Positions 16,206 to 24,998 of a DNA stretch of 64,000 bases are shown here, piece by piece. Source of the stretch: JAXGPX01 sp040766745 (lineage in GTDB: Bacteria; Bacillota; Sulfobacillia; Fermentithermobacillales; Fermentithermobacillaceae). The notes under the pieces were generated by a model. It was not told the DNA's origin. It did no database searches and saw nothing but the letters and a program-made list of their open reading frames with translations. The translations under genes were made by a program, and so were the position numbers. Numbering within the stretch: position 1 is the first letter of the stretch; every line of letters begins with the position of its first letter. Location of the stretch: NCBI GenBank assembly GCA_040766745.1, contig JAXGPX010000008.1:23320-87319 (forward strand), in the 5' to 3' direction.

Positions 16206-17462
16206 GTGCGAATCTTGTTGCTTAATATACCAAACAGCCTTAATTACGGGTCTATGATGATGGCCGAGAACTTGATGAGGTACCTTGGCCGTGAAATTGC
16301 AGAGTCCCCACAAGGGCGGAATTTTACCTTTGTTATTGAAACCCCCACGCCAGACGAGTCAGTCTCAAGGTTCAGAGAAGCTTTGAAGGGCTCGGGAGAT
16401 TGGAAGAACTTCAATCTGGACACTGTGGCTCCCGAGGCTATCACACGGAAGGAAAAACTGAAAAGGTATTTTTCGTGGCTGATGACAGTGCTTTTCGGCA
16501 CGAAATCCCGGACCCTTCTGCCGCCAGGCGCAGGAGATGTGGATTTGGTGGTGGTCCTAGGCGGCGATGATTTCTCAGAAGACTACGGTGTTCTTGGCCC
16601 TGTCCTGGCCTGTTTAAGATTGGCTGCCCTCAGGAAAATGGGCAAGAAGGTGGTCATGTGCGGCCAGACGATCGGGCCGTTTCATTCGTGGCGTGTTCCT
16701 GCTGTAAGATGGCTTTTGGGCAAAGTGAATGAGATTATGGCAAGGGACCCGATTACCCAGAGGTACCTTATCAACGAACTAAAATTGGATAATGCAGTCT
16801 TGGTCGGAGACCTTGCGTTTCTGCCCCTTAGCAGGGAATTTGAAAAACCTTATCTGCCATTGGCAGATGATTACTTTGCCATCGTGCCTAGCCAGCTAAT
16901 CTGGGCGTATGCTAAAGAGCCTATAAGGCATGAGTACATAGAATTCATGGTGGATATTTGTTCTTACCTGTTGAACACGTACCCTGGGAGCCAACTGTTG
17001 ATTCTGCCCCACGTGCTTGCGCCTGACGGTGCAGACGACAGGCTGGCAGGGCGTGATTTGCTGATTGGCTTGAAGAGAATAGGTGTTTCTCCAGAGAGAT
17101 TGGTATTTCCTCAAGAGCAGATGCTGCCGAATCAAGCGAGGTATCTGATTGAGAATAGCAGATTATTGATAACCGGAAGGATGCACGGGTCCATATCATC
17201 TTTCTGCGTGAAAGTGCCGCCTCTTGTACTCTCATACAGCAGAAAATACTGGGGTATTATCGATGAGTACCTTGGAATGGGCGATCTGATTGTTGATGTT
17301 CGCCATCATGGGTGGGAGGAACTTAGGCAAATCAGCAAGGCCAGACTTGACTTCATCCTGGAAAACCGCGATGAACTGGTACAACGCATGGCAGACAAAC
17401 TGCCTGCAATGGAGAAGGCTGCAATGTTGAATATAAAGGTTCTGCGAAAGGAACTCGAATAA
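16206..17462 (+). CDS. Polysaccharide pyruvyl transferase family protein
   Basis: 418 residues with the family landmarks: N-terminal NSLNYGSMMMAENLMRYLG, GGDDFSEDYG near residue 119, CGQTIGPFHS, the ARDPITQRYL block and GRMHGSISS with a conserved His. CsaB-like enzymes move pyruvate from PEP onto a wall-polymer sugar; others in the family act on exopolysaccharides. The pairing with the upstream Fe-S protein is common in glycan loci. The start codon, GTG at 16206, follows GGGGGTGAAAG. No glycosyltransferases are adjacent, so the pair may modify a polymer made elsewhere. Confidence 0.85.
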   Translation: MRILLLNIPNSLNYGSMMMAENLMRYLGREIAESPQGRNFTFVIETPTPDESVSRFREALKGSGDWKNFNLDTVAPEAITRKEKLKRYFSWLMTVLFGTKSRTLLPPGAGDVDLVVVLGGDDFSEDYGVLGPVLACLRLAALRKMGKKVVMCGQTIGPFHSWRVPAVRWLLGKVNEIMARDPITQRYLINELKLDNAVLVGDLAFLPLSREFEKPYLPLADDYFAIVPSQLIWAYAKEPIRHEYIEFMVDICSYLLNTYPGSQLLILPHVLAPDGADDRLAGRDLLIGLKRIGVSPERLVFPQEQMLPNQARYLIENSRLLITGRMHGSISSFCVKVPPLVLSYSRKYWGIIDEYLGMGDLIVDVRHHGWEELRQISKARLDFILENRDELVQRMADKLPAMEKAAMLNIKVLRKELE

Positions 17463-17688
17463 CTCCATGTTACCTTCACACTGGCAGGAATAGATCCAAT
17501 ATATGTCGAATTAGTCAAAGATGGATGAGTGAATTTCCTTTTCCCGGTGTTGCCCTTTTCACAAAATATCCTTGGTTCTTCACTCTGAAACCCGATCCCT
17601 ATATACCTGCAAGTTTCTTTGATTCATACAGTTAGTTGTCGATAATGGGGATCAGCCAAATATAGGATTTGCATGAGGTGAATTAACA

Positions 17689-18795
17689 TTGACGCAACGT
17701 AGATTGGATATTCTCACCACAGGCGGAACCATAGCATCCAGGACTAAAGGCCCTATGGCAACCGGTGATGAGGTAGCAAATGAACTGCATCGCTTCTTTC
17801 CAGATGTGGAAATTGGGGTTCGTGAGGTCTGCCGCCTGGGCTCGAGCCAGATAACCACCAATGTTCTATGGGAGATAGGGGCTGAGGTGAAGAAGTCATT
17901 CCTGGATGGAGTAGACGGAGTTATCATAACCCATGGAACAGATACCCTTGAGGAGACAGCTTACTTTTTGGATTTGATTGGCGGCCCCAATAAACAGGCC
18001 CGGGATGTTTCAGCTTCGCCGGAAGTGGAAGACCTACCGGCTTCGCCTGAAGAACCGGTTACGGAAGACTCACCCGAGTCAGATGAGGAGAGTACATACG
18101 GAACGCCAATACGTGTTGAGGAAGTCATATCCAGCGCTGCAGCAAGGGTAGCTTTCGGTCCAACTGTTGTCACCGGTGCGATGAGAGGGTTTGATGCGGT
18201 TGGTTACGATGGCCTGGCTAATCTGGTTGAATCGTGTCAGGTTGCCTTGGAGCCAGCTTCGGCTGAATACGGGGTTTTGGTGGTAATGAACGATAGGATT
18301 CACCTCGCAAGAGAGGTTACCAAAGTTCATTCATGGCTTCTGGATGCATTTGCGTCGCCTGGCCTGGGGCCTGTGGGTTTTGTGGGTCAGGAGGGAGTAA
18401 CTTACACAGTTAAGCCGCCGGTTCGCTCTTATGTAGAATACACTGCTCTGGTCCCTCCTGTGGATCTGATAAAAACGGGACTTGCCTCCGGTGACAGGTT
18501 GGTTCGCACTCTAGTTGAAGCAGGGACCAGGGGATTGGTTGTTGAGAGTCTGGGACACGGCCATTTGCCTCCGGGAATGGTTGAAGCCCTTGAAGACGCG
18601 GTGAAAGATAATATACCTGTTGTGATTACGACTAGATGTCTGTCGGGAGGGGCTCCTAATCCGGGAACTGTAGATGATTCAGGATTCGTTACCACAGACC
18701 TGAGCGGCCCCAAGGCAAGAATCAAGCTTATGCTTGCGCTTTCTGTGACAAATGATCCTGCTGAAATAGCAAAGATGTTTGGGCAGTGTCCGTGA
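17689..18795 (+). CDS. L-asparaginase with an acidic low-complexity insertion
   Basis: 368 residues of the asparaginase/glutaminase family: catalytic Thr in TTGGTIAS (residues 10-17), second Thr-Asp in THGTDTLEETA (81-91) and VTGAMRGFDA (161-170). The enzyme turns asparagine into aspartate and ammonia. It has no signal peptide, so it is probably cytoplasmic. Between YFLDL (92-96) and TVVTGAM the family normally has fewer than ten residues; here there are about 60, rich in Glu, Asp, Ser and Pro (EVEDLPASPEEPVTEDSPES). The insertion sits beside the active-site loop. The TTG at 17689 follows TGAGGTGAA. It ends 38 bp from the convergent sigma-54 activator gene. Confidence 0.88.
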   Translation: MTQRRLDILTTGGTIASRTKGPMATGDEVANELHRFFPDVEIGVREVCRLGSSQITTNVLWEIGAEVKKSFLDGVDGVIITHGTDTLEETAYFLDLIGGPNKQARDVSASPEVEDLPASPEEPVTEDSPESDEESTYGTPIRVEEVISSAAARVAFGPTVVTGAMRGFDAVGYDGLANLVESCQVALEPASAEYGVLVVMNDRIHLAREVTKVHSWLLDAFASPGLGPVGFVGQEGVTYTVKPPVRSYVEYTALVPPVDLIKTGLASGDRLVRTLVEAGTRGLVVESLGHGHLPPGMVEALEDAVKDNIPVVITTRCLSGGAPNPGTVDDSGFVTTDLSGPKARIKLMLALSVTNDPAEIAKMFGQCP

Positions 18796-18833
18796 TCAAC
18801 CAGGCGTAACAAAAAAGTCCCATGGCTGCATAT

Positions 18834-20690
18834 TCAAGCATCTTTGGCAGCCAGATCTTGCAGCCGCCTGAGTCTACGATACATTGTGGCCCGGCTGATA
18901 CCCAGGATTCGTGCTGCCCTTTCAACCTGGCCTCTGCCGGAACCTGCCTGTTCCATGGCGTATTGTATGGCTCTTTCTTCCGAAGTGGCTGCGATTTGTT
19001 TTAAGCCTAGTCCCGGTGGGGTGCCTTTGGCCGCCATCCATCTTGCAATGCGCGGAGGCACGCTGGCCATTGATATCACAGATGTTTGTTCCATGTTGAT
19101 CCCGTATTCAATGGCATTTTGCAGTTCCCTGACGTTACCTGGCCAATCATAGGTAAGAAACAGATCCAGCACTTCTTGTGTGAACCCTTGAATATCTTTC
19201 CGGGTTATTTGGGTATACCTGTCCAGGTAATGCCTGAGCAGTGGCAGGATATCCTCCCGGTGTTCTCTCAAAGGAGGGATGCGAAGAGGTATCACGCTGA
19301 TCCTGAAGTACAGGTCTTCACGGAATTCTTTTTCACGCATCATCTCTTCAAGGTCATGGTTGGTGGCTGCTATGACCCGGATGTCCACTACTCTTTCCCT
19401 GGTTGAACCCAGGCGGGTGATGGTGTAATCTTGCAGCACCCTGAGTAATTTCGCCTGAAGGTGCAGAGGCATGTCGCCGATTTCGTCAAGCAGGAGGGTT
19501 CCCTTGTCGGCCAGTTCGATTTTGCCTGGTTTTCCTTCACGTCCTGCGCCCGTAAAAGCTCCAGGCGCATATCCGAACAGCTCGCTTTCAAGGAGGCTTT
19601 CCGGAATAGCACTGCAGTTTACAGCTACAAATGGCCCTTTACACCGGGGGCTTGCCGAGTGAATTGCCCTTGCCAGGAGGTCTTTGCCAGTGCCGCTTTC
19701 TCCGGTAATAAGGACAGTTGAGTTCCCAAAGGCTACACGCATAGCACCGTATTTGAGGTCTCGTATTGCCCTGCTTGAGCCGATGATTTCGTCAAAAGAC
19801 CGGTTTTCTTTCTGCTCGGCCACTGAATAAGCCAGTCCTTGAATCTCTCTTGCGTCTTTTAGCACAATTACGCCGCCGGCAGGAGCGTCTTTGACTTCGA
19901 TTGGGAAAATCGAAACGTAGACGTGCTTGTCTTGGCCGGAACCTCTTGACGGAATGAATACTTCCTGATCGACGAAAGGACTGTTTGATTCAAGCGCCTG
20001 TTCAACCAGATTGCTTCTTAGCAAGCGCATGGCCTGGCGCCCAACAAGGTTGGTGCGGCCGAGAAGGGCAGACGCTTGCTTGTTGCAATGAGTTATGCAC
20101 TTAGTTTCGTCGAAGGTAATCACTCCTTCACGCAAGGCCTCTATAGTAGTGGAAAGCTGTACTGTAGTAAGCTCAAGAGCCTTTCGGGCCCGTCTTTCGG
20201 CAACCTTTCCGGCCAAGAGGAATGTCATTTTTCTCAAGAATTCCATGTGGGTTCCCAAGTCGTCGAAGATTACCTGGCGTTGCTCAGGAGTCAATGCAAA
20301 AAGGGCCATTACCCCTACAACCTGCTCATCGATGGAGATTGGGCAGCATATAAGGCCTGTCTCTAAGGTGTCTCCCGTAAGCGACGCAGGGTCGTATGTA
20401 GGATCATCCTGGGGGTTTGGCACAACGTACTCATTTCCTGTTGCGATAACTCTGCCAAACACAAATCCGTCTTCGATCTTGCCGCCTTCTTCGATCTGCC
20501 CGGTGTGTCCGCGGTATGGCCCGGTAGCAGCGATAATCCTGAGATTTGAGTCTATGATCTCGGTCTCTACACTAAGGGCAGCGGAAACAGCCTCTGCAAT
20601 CTGCTGGCACGATTCTTTGATCTCCCATAAGTCAGAATGAAGGTTGTGATTACTAACAGTGTTTCTACTAGGAGTATTATCTGTTGACAA
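18834..20690 (-). CDS. Sigma-54-dependent transcriptional activator (GAF-PAS-AAA+-Fis HTH)
   Basis: About 619 residues from the TTG at 20690. Order: a GAF-like sensory domain (about 22-172), a PAS domain (177-287), an AAA+ domain with Walker A GESGTGKD (330-337) and the sigma-54 contact loop GAFTGA (377-382), Walker [10 protein letters not shown] and [16 protein letters not shown], then a Fis-type helix-turn-helix ([20 protein letters not shown]). It lacks a receiver domain, so a small molecule is the likely signal. The TTG has AGGAG five bases upstream; the same frame stays open to an ATG at 20849 without a good site. Likely targets include amino-acid catabolic operons. The A-B-C-D operon has a sigma-54 promoter candidate. 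Confidence 0.9.
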   Translation of the reverse strand: MSTDNTPSRNTVSNHNLHSDLWEIKESCQQIAEAVSAALSVETEIIDSNLRIIAATGPYRGHTGQIEEGGKIEDGFVFGRVIATGNEYVVPNPQDDPTYDPASLTGDTLETGLICCPISIDEQVVGVMALFALTPEQRQVIFDDLGTHMEFLRKMTFLLAGKVAERRARKALELTTVQLSTTIEALREGVITFDETKCITHCNKQASALLGRTNLVGRQAMRLLRSNLVEQALESNSPFVDQEVFIPSRGSGQDKHVYVSIFPIEVKDAPAGGVIVLKDAREIQGLAYSVAEQKENRSFDEIIGSSRAIRDLKYGAMRVAFGNSTVLITGESGTGKDLLARAIHSASPRCKGPFVAVNCSAIPESLLESELFGYAPGAFTGAGREGKPGKIELADKGTLLLDEIGDMPLHLQAKLLRVLQDYTITRLGSTRERVVDIRVIAATNHDLEEMMREKEFREDLYFRISVIPLRIPPLREHREDILPLLRHYLDRYTQITRKDIQGFTQEVLDLFLTYDWPGNVRELQNAIEYGINMEQTSVISMASVPPRIARWMAAKGTPPGLGLKQIAATSEERAIQYAMEQAGSGRGQVERAARILGISRATMYRRLRRLQDLAAKDA

Positions 20691-20710
20691 GGAATCTCCT
20701 CTCCCTGCAA

Positions 20711-20784
20711 TGTGTCTCAAATTTGCCTCAAGTGTCTCAGTTATGAGATACTGTCTCAATAGTGACACAGTCGGCGAGACTGTG
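20711..20784. promoter_or_regulatory. Phased GTGTCTCA-like repeats upstream of the sigma-54 activator
   Basis: TGTCTCA cores occur at 20713, 20733 and 20752, that is 20 and 19 bases apart or about two helical turns. A reverse TGAGA lies at 20744 and GAGAC at 20776. If the activator starts at 20690 this is its leader and a likely operator. If it starts at 20849 the repeats are inside its coding sequence. Confidence 0.35.
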
Positions 20785-21067
20785 CAAGGCTTTTCGAGGG
20801 TTTGGAGTTGCACCAAAAGGCGTTTATCTGCGTTGTCTTCTGCTGGCATGGATCTTGCTTAGAGTATCAATAGAGAGATTCCAAATTGTTAGAGTCCGAA
20901 CTGTTTGTTCAAATGCTCACTATGAGTTGTTTTCGAAGTAGGCAAGACTCGAACGGGTTGGATCAAAATTTGTGCGGGGTAGGCGGGCTTGGCGCAATCC
21001 GGTAGTTACGATTGTGTCCACGTTTCTTGGGTGAACTGTTCGTGAGCAGTTCATATGCAATGCGATC

Positions 21068-22525
21068 ATGGTTATGTCCGTCTGCTACCAGGGAGGTATT
21101 TGGGCTTTCTTAGCAAATGATGTAAACGAGGTTAACTTAAGAACTGATTCTCACTATCAGTCTGCGGCGAGCCGAAGTACGGTAAAGAAATTGTTCCTTG
21201 TGGAAGGGTTCTTTTATGCGGCTGCTCTTGCGTTATTCGATGCCACAAGTGTAGTGGCCATGTTCCTTAGCACACTGGGTGCTTCTGCTTGGCAGATTGG
21301 ATTGGTATCAGCTATCAAGCAGGTGGGAGTCCATGCGCCGCAGGTGTTTGTTGCTACCCGGTTTAATAAGAGGTTAAGCGGCCTTCTCGTGAAATTTGTC
21401 TCCTTTCAGTGGTTGGCCACGGTCCTTATGGCTTTGTCCCCAGTGGTGGCTCATTTTCTAGGCGCCGGGCCGGCGTTTGTATGTTTTATGCTTGGATGGA
21501 CCTGTTTTTCCTTTGGCGAAGGGGCTTATTTTGTCCCCTGGTCAGAGGCTGTGGCTTCCACTGTGGGCCGAAGATGCGGGAAGTTTCTTGGTGTGTACGG
21601 ACTGGTTGAGAGTTTGGGGACTCTGTTTGCCGGGATGATTGTGTATATGGGCGCCAGGGCCGGTATCATGGGTAATAGCTATGGGTACCTGGGGATTTTT
21701 GGCTTAGGTTCAATAGGGCTAATGGTTACGGTTCCGGTGCTAGTACGTGTAGAGCACTACGATGATCTTGCACGGCTTGGCAGAAGGCGGAGGCTTGACA
21801 TGCCGGCTCAGGTACCGGCAGGGATGCATGCTCGGGTGTCTTCACAGGTTCTGGAGCAGATTACACCGGGGCGGGACCTGGAAGACGACACAGACAATTC
21901 TGTTGATGCGTCATCTAGCAGAGTCAACCCCTTTGAGACTTTCAGGAGAGTTCTGGCAGCGTCTGGCCGAGGATTTCGGGCGTTTGTAGGGGCGCAGCTC
22001 CTTTCTATGGTTGTCTATTCGATATCGCCTTTCATTCTTCTCTATGGATGCAATGAACTTGGCTTAACTACCGGGGCCTCAAGTCTGATTGTATGGGCCG
22101 AGATGGCAGGAATCTCAGCTGGGAGCATTCTAGCCGGGCGCCTTTCATCCCGGTCTGGCGGCAGCGCAGTCGTGAAACTCAGCTGTGTTGCTTCTGCCGC
22201 CGTACCGCTGTTGGCGCTGCTGTCAGGTGTCATGCAAAACGGGGTACCAACGGAATTCGGCGTGATCTCAGTGATGGCGTCAATGCTGTGTCTCGGAATG
22301 TTTCACGGGTCGTCTTGGGTAAGTTGTACCGGGTATATAGTTGAAAGAATCAACGAAGAAGATAGGCCAATGATCATTGCACTGCTGAATTCAATGATGC
22401 TCCCGTTTTTGTGTTTGAGCCCTATCGGCGGGCTGGCGGTTAAGCAGGTTGGGTATATGCCCGTGTTTGCGGCTGCTTTGGTTCCGTGTTTGGCATCGGC
22501 GGTGCTTGCATTCAAAGTGGATTAG
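21068..22525 (+). CDS. MFS-type permease
   Basis: 485 residues with about twelve membrane segments in two halves, fitting the major facilitator superfamily. The first half has a conserved FFYAAALALFDATSVVAMFL opening. The central cytoplasmic loop is long and charged (GRRRRLDMP, then PGRDLEDDTDNSVDASSS), about 65 residues, longer than usual. It is divergent from the sigma-54 activator gene across a 218-380 bp gap that may be shared control DNA. The closest type by general look is the uncharacterised MFS group common in Clostridia. Substrate unknown. The 30 residues before SRSTVKKLFLVEG may be leader, so the true start may be later. Confidence 0.75.
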   Translation: MVMSVCYQGGIWAFLANDVNEVNLRTDSHYQSAASRSTVKKLFLVEGFFYAAALALFDATSVVAMFLSTLGASAWQIGLVSAIKQVGVHAPQVFVATRFNKRLSGLLVKFVSFQWLATVLMALSPVVAHFLGAGPAFVCFMLGWTCFSFGEGAYFVPWSEAVASTVGRRCGKFLGVYGLVESLGTLFAGMIVYMGARAGIMGNSYGYLGIFGLGSIGLMVTVPVLVRVEHYDDLARLGRRRRLDMPAQVPAGMHARVSSQVLEQITPGRDLEDDTDNSVDASSSRVNPFETFRRVLAASGRGFRAFVGAQLLSMVVYSISPFILLYGCNELGLTTGASSLIVWAEMAGISAGSILAGRLSSRSGGSAVVKLSCVASAAVPLLALLSGVMQNGVPTEFGVISVMASMLCLGMFHGSSWVSCTGYIVERINEEDRPMIIALLNSMMLPFLCLSPIGGLAVKQVGYMPVFAAALVPCLASAVLAFKVD

Positions 22526-22647
22526 ATTCCTATTCTGTGTTTCTTACAGAGTAAACATAAGTCGTGTTGCTGGATTCCACCGTTTGTCAAAATTTGTGAC
22601 GACTCAACAGGATATCTGTAAGTTATGGATACAACTACGTGCAAACC

Positions 22648-22695
22648 CCGTAGCTATAGCTACGGCAAAGCCATTAACTCGTAGCCATAGCTACG
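22648..22695. repeat. Two tandem related palindromes (GTAGC..GCTAC)
   Basis: CCGTAGCTATAGCTACGG at 22648-22665 is a perfect 18-bp palindrome. Fourteen bases later CGTAGCCATAGCTACG (22680-22695) has perfect 6-bp arms around CATA. The shared arm CGTAGC suggests two copies of one element: tandem hairpins in RNA, or paired protein sites in DNA. Confidence 0.7.
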
Positions 22696-22837
22696 ATTAC
22701 ATAATGTCGGCCTCGAAAACGATGAATAAACCTGGCAATCCTACTTCAAAAGGCAATTTTCCTCGCTAATCTGTGCAATATGTCGGGCGCTGTTATGCCA
22801 CAGTATCTGGATGTCTTTTGTGGGTTCATGGGATTGA

Positions 22838-22898
22838 GCAGGAGATCTCTGTTGCGGGGCTGGATTTGGACGCAACGAGGTAGGGCGGGATCTCCTGC
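22838..22898. repeat. Nested inverted repeat (GCAGGAGATC / GATCTCCTGC)
   Basis: Perfect 10-bp arms at 22838-22847 and 22889-22898, with an inner GTTGC/GCAAC pair at 22851-22855 and 22872-22876. No T-run follows on either side, so a simple terminator is unlikely. It may be a small palindromic repeat element. Confidence 0.6.
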
Positions 22899-22998
22899 TA
22901 CAGTATCCTGAGGTAACCTGGTCATATGAGGACAATTCGATCCATATTATGATGGCGGTGCTCTCTGGGTTTGCGTACTCTATAGATGAGGTGGTTAT

Positions 22999-23565
22999 AT
23001 GGGTACGGGCGTCATGGTAGTCACAGGCGGGTACCTGCTTGGCTCCATTTTGCCGGCAGTGTGGTTTGTGAGGTGCAGGACAGGCAAGATGCCCTGGGAG
23101 ATGGGGGACAATCCAGGTACTGCCGGTGTATGGAGATTGGCAGGGCCGGGGTATGCGATTTTCACCGGTGTTTTCGACATAGCAAAAGGGATAGTGCCTC
23201 TGGCTATTGCCCGAGGTTTGGGCTTGGAAGGATTGTGGCTCACGGCCTCTGCTTGCGCTCCTGTAATCGGGCACAACTGGCCTGTGTTTCACCGGTTTCG
23301 GGGCGGCAGGGGCCTTGCCACTGCAAGCGGGGCTCTTCTGTATATCGCGTGGAATGAGATGCTTCCCGCCTACCTATTCGGAATCCTGGCTGCATACCGG
23401 AAAAAGTGGGCTCCCATGGCCGGTGTCGTGGCTTTTCCGGTAGGGATGGCTTTGATGTTTGTTCGATCTGTGGACAGACAACGGATTCTTGCAGCATTGT
23501 GTGTGATGCTTGTGGTGCTCTTACGGCAGGTGCCATGGTTAGTGGAGAAGATCGGCGAGAGGTAG
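22999..23565 (+). CDS. PlsY-like glycerol-3-phosphate acyltransferase family protein
   Basis: 188 residues with five hydrophobic segments. Motifs match PlsY: the first loop GSILPAVWFVRCRTGK, DNPGTAGVWRLAG in place of the usual GSGNPGATNxxR, FDIAKG, and GHNWPVFHRFRGGRGLAT with the conserved His and Arg residues. PlsY moves an acyl group from acyl-phosphate to glycerol 3-phosphate in the membrane. The degenerate first motif (no GSGN) suggests a paralogue with altered substrate rather than the housekeeping enzyme. GAGGTGG precedes the ATG. A short pyrophosphatase gene follows 78 bp downstream. Confidence 0.75.
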   Translation: MGTGVMVVTGGYLLGSILPAVWFVRCRTGKMPWEMGDNPGTAGVWRLAGPGYAIFTGVFDIAKGIVPLAIARGLGLEGLWLTASACAPVIGHNWPVFHRFRGGRGLATASGALLYIAWNEMLPAYLFGILAAYRKKWAPMAGVVAFPVGMALMFVRSVDRQRILAALCVMLVVLLRQVPWLVEKIGER

Positions 23566-23643
23566 GAGAAATCGGCGAACTGTAGAACTACATTAACATG
23601 ACTACAACATGATCCTCCAAAGGAAAGGAATGCACTAAGAACC

Positions 23644-24012
23644 TTGGGCAAGGCACATATCTATTGCATGCTCGGACAGACTGTTACAGTCACAGTTGAC
23701 CGGCCCCTCGGCAGCGTTCATCCGGAACACAAGGGACTGCGTTATCCTGTGAATTACGGCTATGTACAAGGTGTTGTTGCTCAAGATGGCGAAGAACAGG
23801 ATGCATATATCTTGGGTGTAGGCGAGCCGGTTAACGAGTTTTCAGGAAAGGTAATCGCCGTCATCCACCGCAAAGACGATGTTGAAGACAAACTCGTGGT
23901 TGTCCCTGACGGCGTGGACATGACTAAAGATGAGATTCGCAAAGCTGTATGGTTTACAGAGCAGTATTTTGACATCGAAATAGTGAGTTCCATCGGGGGA
24001 GTAATTAAATGA
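23644..24012 (+). CDS. Short inorganic-pyrophosphatase-like protein
   Basis: 122 residues related to the small family-I pyrophosphatase fold: VTVTVDRPLGSVHP, YPVNYGYVQGV, DGEEQDAYILGV, then a C-terminal WFTEQYFD. The DxxDxxD metal cluster of true pyrophosphatases is reduced to EEQDAYIL, so catalysis on pyrophosphate is uncertain. Two starts compete: TTG at 23644, and ATG at 23668 which matches the family start (MLGQTVTVTVDRP) but has only GGGCAAGG 14 bases upstream. Its TGA overlaps the ATG of the MoxR gene, so it belongs to the same operon. Confidence 0.72.
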   Translation: MGKAHIYCMLGQTVTVTVDRPLGSVHPEHKGLRYPVNYGYVQGVVAQDGEEQDAYILGVGEPVNEFSGKVIAVIHRKDDVEDKLVVVPDGVDMTKDEIRKAVWFTEQYFDIEIVSSIGGVIK

Positions 24013-24998
24013 AGGACATAATGGACGAAATCGCCGCAATAAGGTCTTCTATGGCCCAGGTCATTGTAGGCAAATCAGAGGTAATCGACCTTCTTCTTAC
24101 TGTATTTTTGTCTGAGGGCCACGCCCTTATCGAGGATGTCCCTGGAGTCGGCAAGACCCTTCTGGCCAAAACGTTTGCCCGGTGCATGGGCCTTGTTTTC
24201 AGAAGAATCCAGTTCACTCCCGACCTGCTGCCTGCAGATGTAACCGGTACAAGTGTGTTCAACCAAAAGACCCTTGATTTCGAGTTCAGGCCCGGCCCGG
24301 TGTTTTCCGACATTGTCCTCGCTGACGAGATTAACAGGGCAACGCCGAGGACCCAGTCGAGCCTTCTTGAGTGTATGGAGGAACGGCAGGTAACAGTTGA
24401 CGGAAGCACTTATCCGCTGTCTGGCGATTTCATGGTGCTTGCAACCCAAAACCCTGTTGAACTCAGCGGTACTTTCCCTCTGCCTGAGGCTCAGATGGAC
24501 AGATTTCTTATGAGGATCCGGATAGGATACCCCTCTAAAGAGGAAGAGCAGGAGATAGTATTGCGGTTCGAGAAAGGGGCCCACGTTTTGCCTGAGATCG
24601 AATCCGTTGGTGCCGCGAGAATCGCTGTGCTGAAGGCCAGGGCCAAGGAGGTTTATCTTTCCAGGGAGATAGTAGATTACATTGCCGAGATAACACGGCA
24701 GACCCGTAGGATGCAGATAGTTGAGCTAGGCGTGAGCCCGAGGGCAACCCTTGCTTTGGCCAGGGCCTGCAAGAGCTATGCCCTCGTTCAGGGCAGGTCT
24801 TATGTTATCCCAGACGATGTCAAACATCTTGCAGTCCCGGTTCTTTCCCACAGGCTCATGGTGTCACAGGATATGTTTTACCGCGGAAAATCCCAGGATG
24901 ACCTCATTCAAGAGGTTCTTGACATGGTAACAGTGCCGGTAGGGACGTCTACAGGGACGCCTGTAGGGGGTGGCCAGGAAGAGGAACTGACACAATGA
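24009..24998 (+). CDS. MoxR-family AAA+ ATPase
   Basis: 329 residues. Walker A is EDVPGVGKTLLAK near residue 44, with the MoxR blocks RRIQFTPDLLPADVTG, FRPGPVF, Walker B DEINRA, sensor ATQNPVE and GTFPLPEAQMDRFLM. MoxR ATPases act as chaperones that remodel partner proteins with von Willebrand A or DUF58 domains. The next two genes encode a DUF58 and a DUF4129 protein, the standard partners. The ATG overlaps the preceding stop (ATGA). The last 15 residues (PVGTSTGTPVGGG) are a small Gly/Thr repeat, another low-complexity addition. Confidence 0.92.
   Translation: MKDIMDEIAAIRSSMAQVIVGKSEVIDLLLTVFLSEGHALIEDVPGVGKTLLAKTFARCMGLVFRRIQFTPDLLPADVTGTSVFNQKTLDFEFRPGPVFSDIVLADEINRATPRTQSSLLECMEERQVTVDGSTYPLSGDFMVLATQNPVELSGTFPLPEAQMDRFLMRIRIGYPSKEEEQEIVLRFEKGAHVLPEIESVGAARIAVLKARAKEVYLSREIVDYIAEITRQTRRMQIVELGVSPRATLALARACKSYALVQGRSYVIPDDVKHLAVPVLSHRLMVSQDMFYRGKSQDDLIQEVLDMVTVPVGTSTGTPVGGGQEEELTQ

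Larger units (their letters stand above)
22526..22998. other. Intergenic region with structured palindromes, no gene seen
   Basis: 473 bases between the MFS gene and the PlsY-like gene. Apart from the palindromes listed separately, I see no convincing coding sequence on either strand. GAGGTGG before 22999 is the ribosome site of the next gene. Confidence 0.6.
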
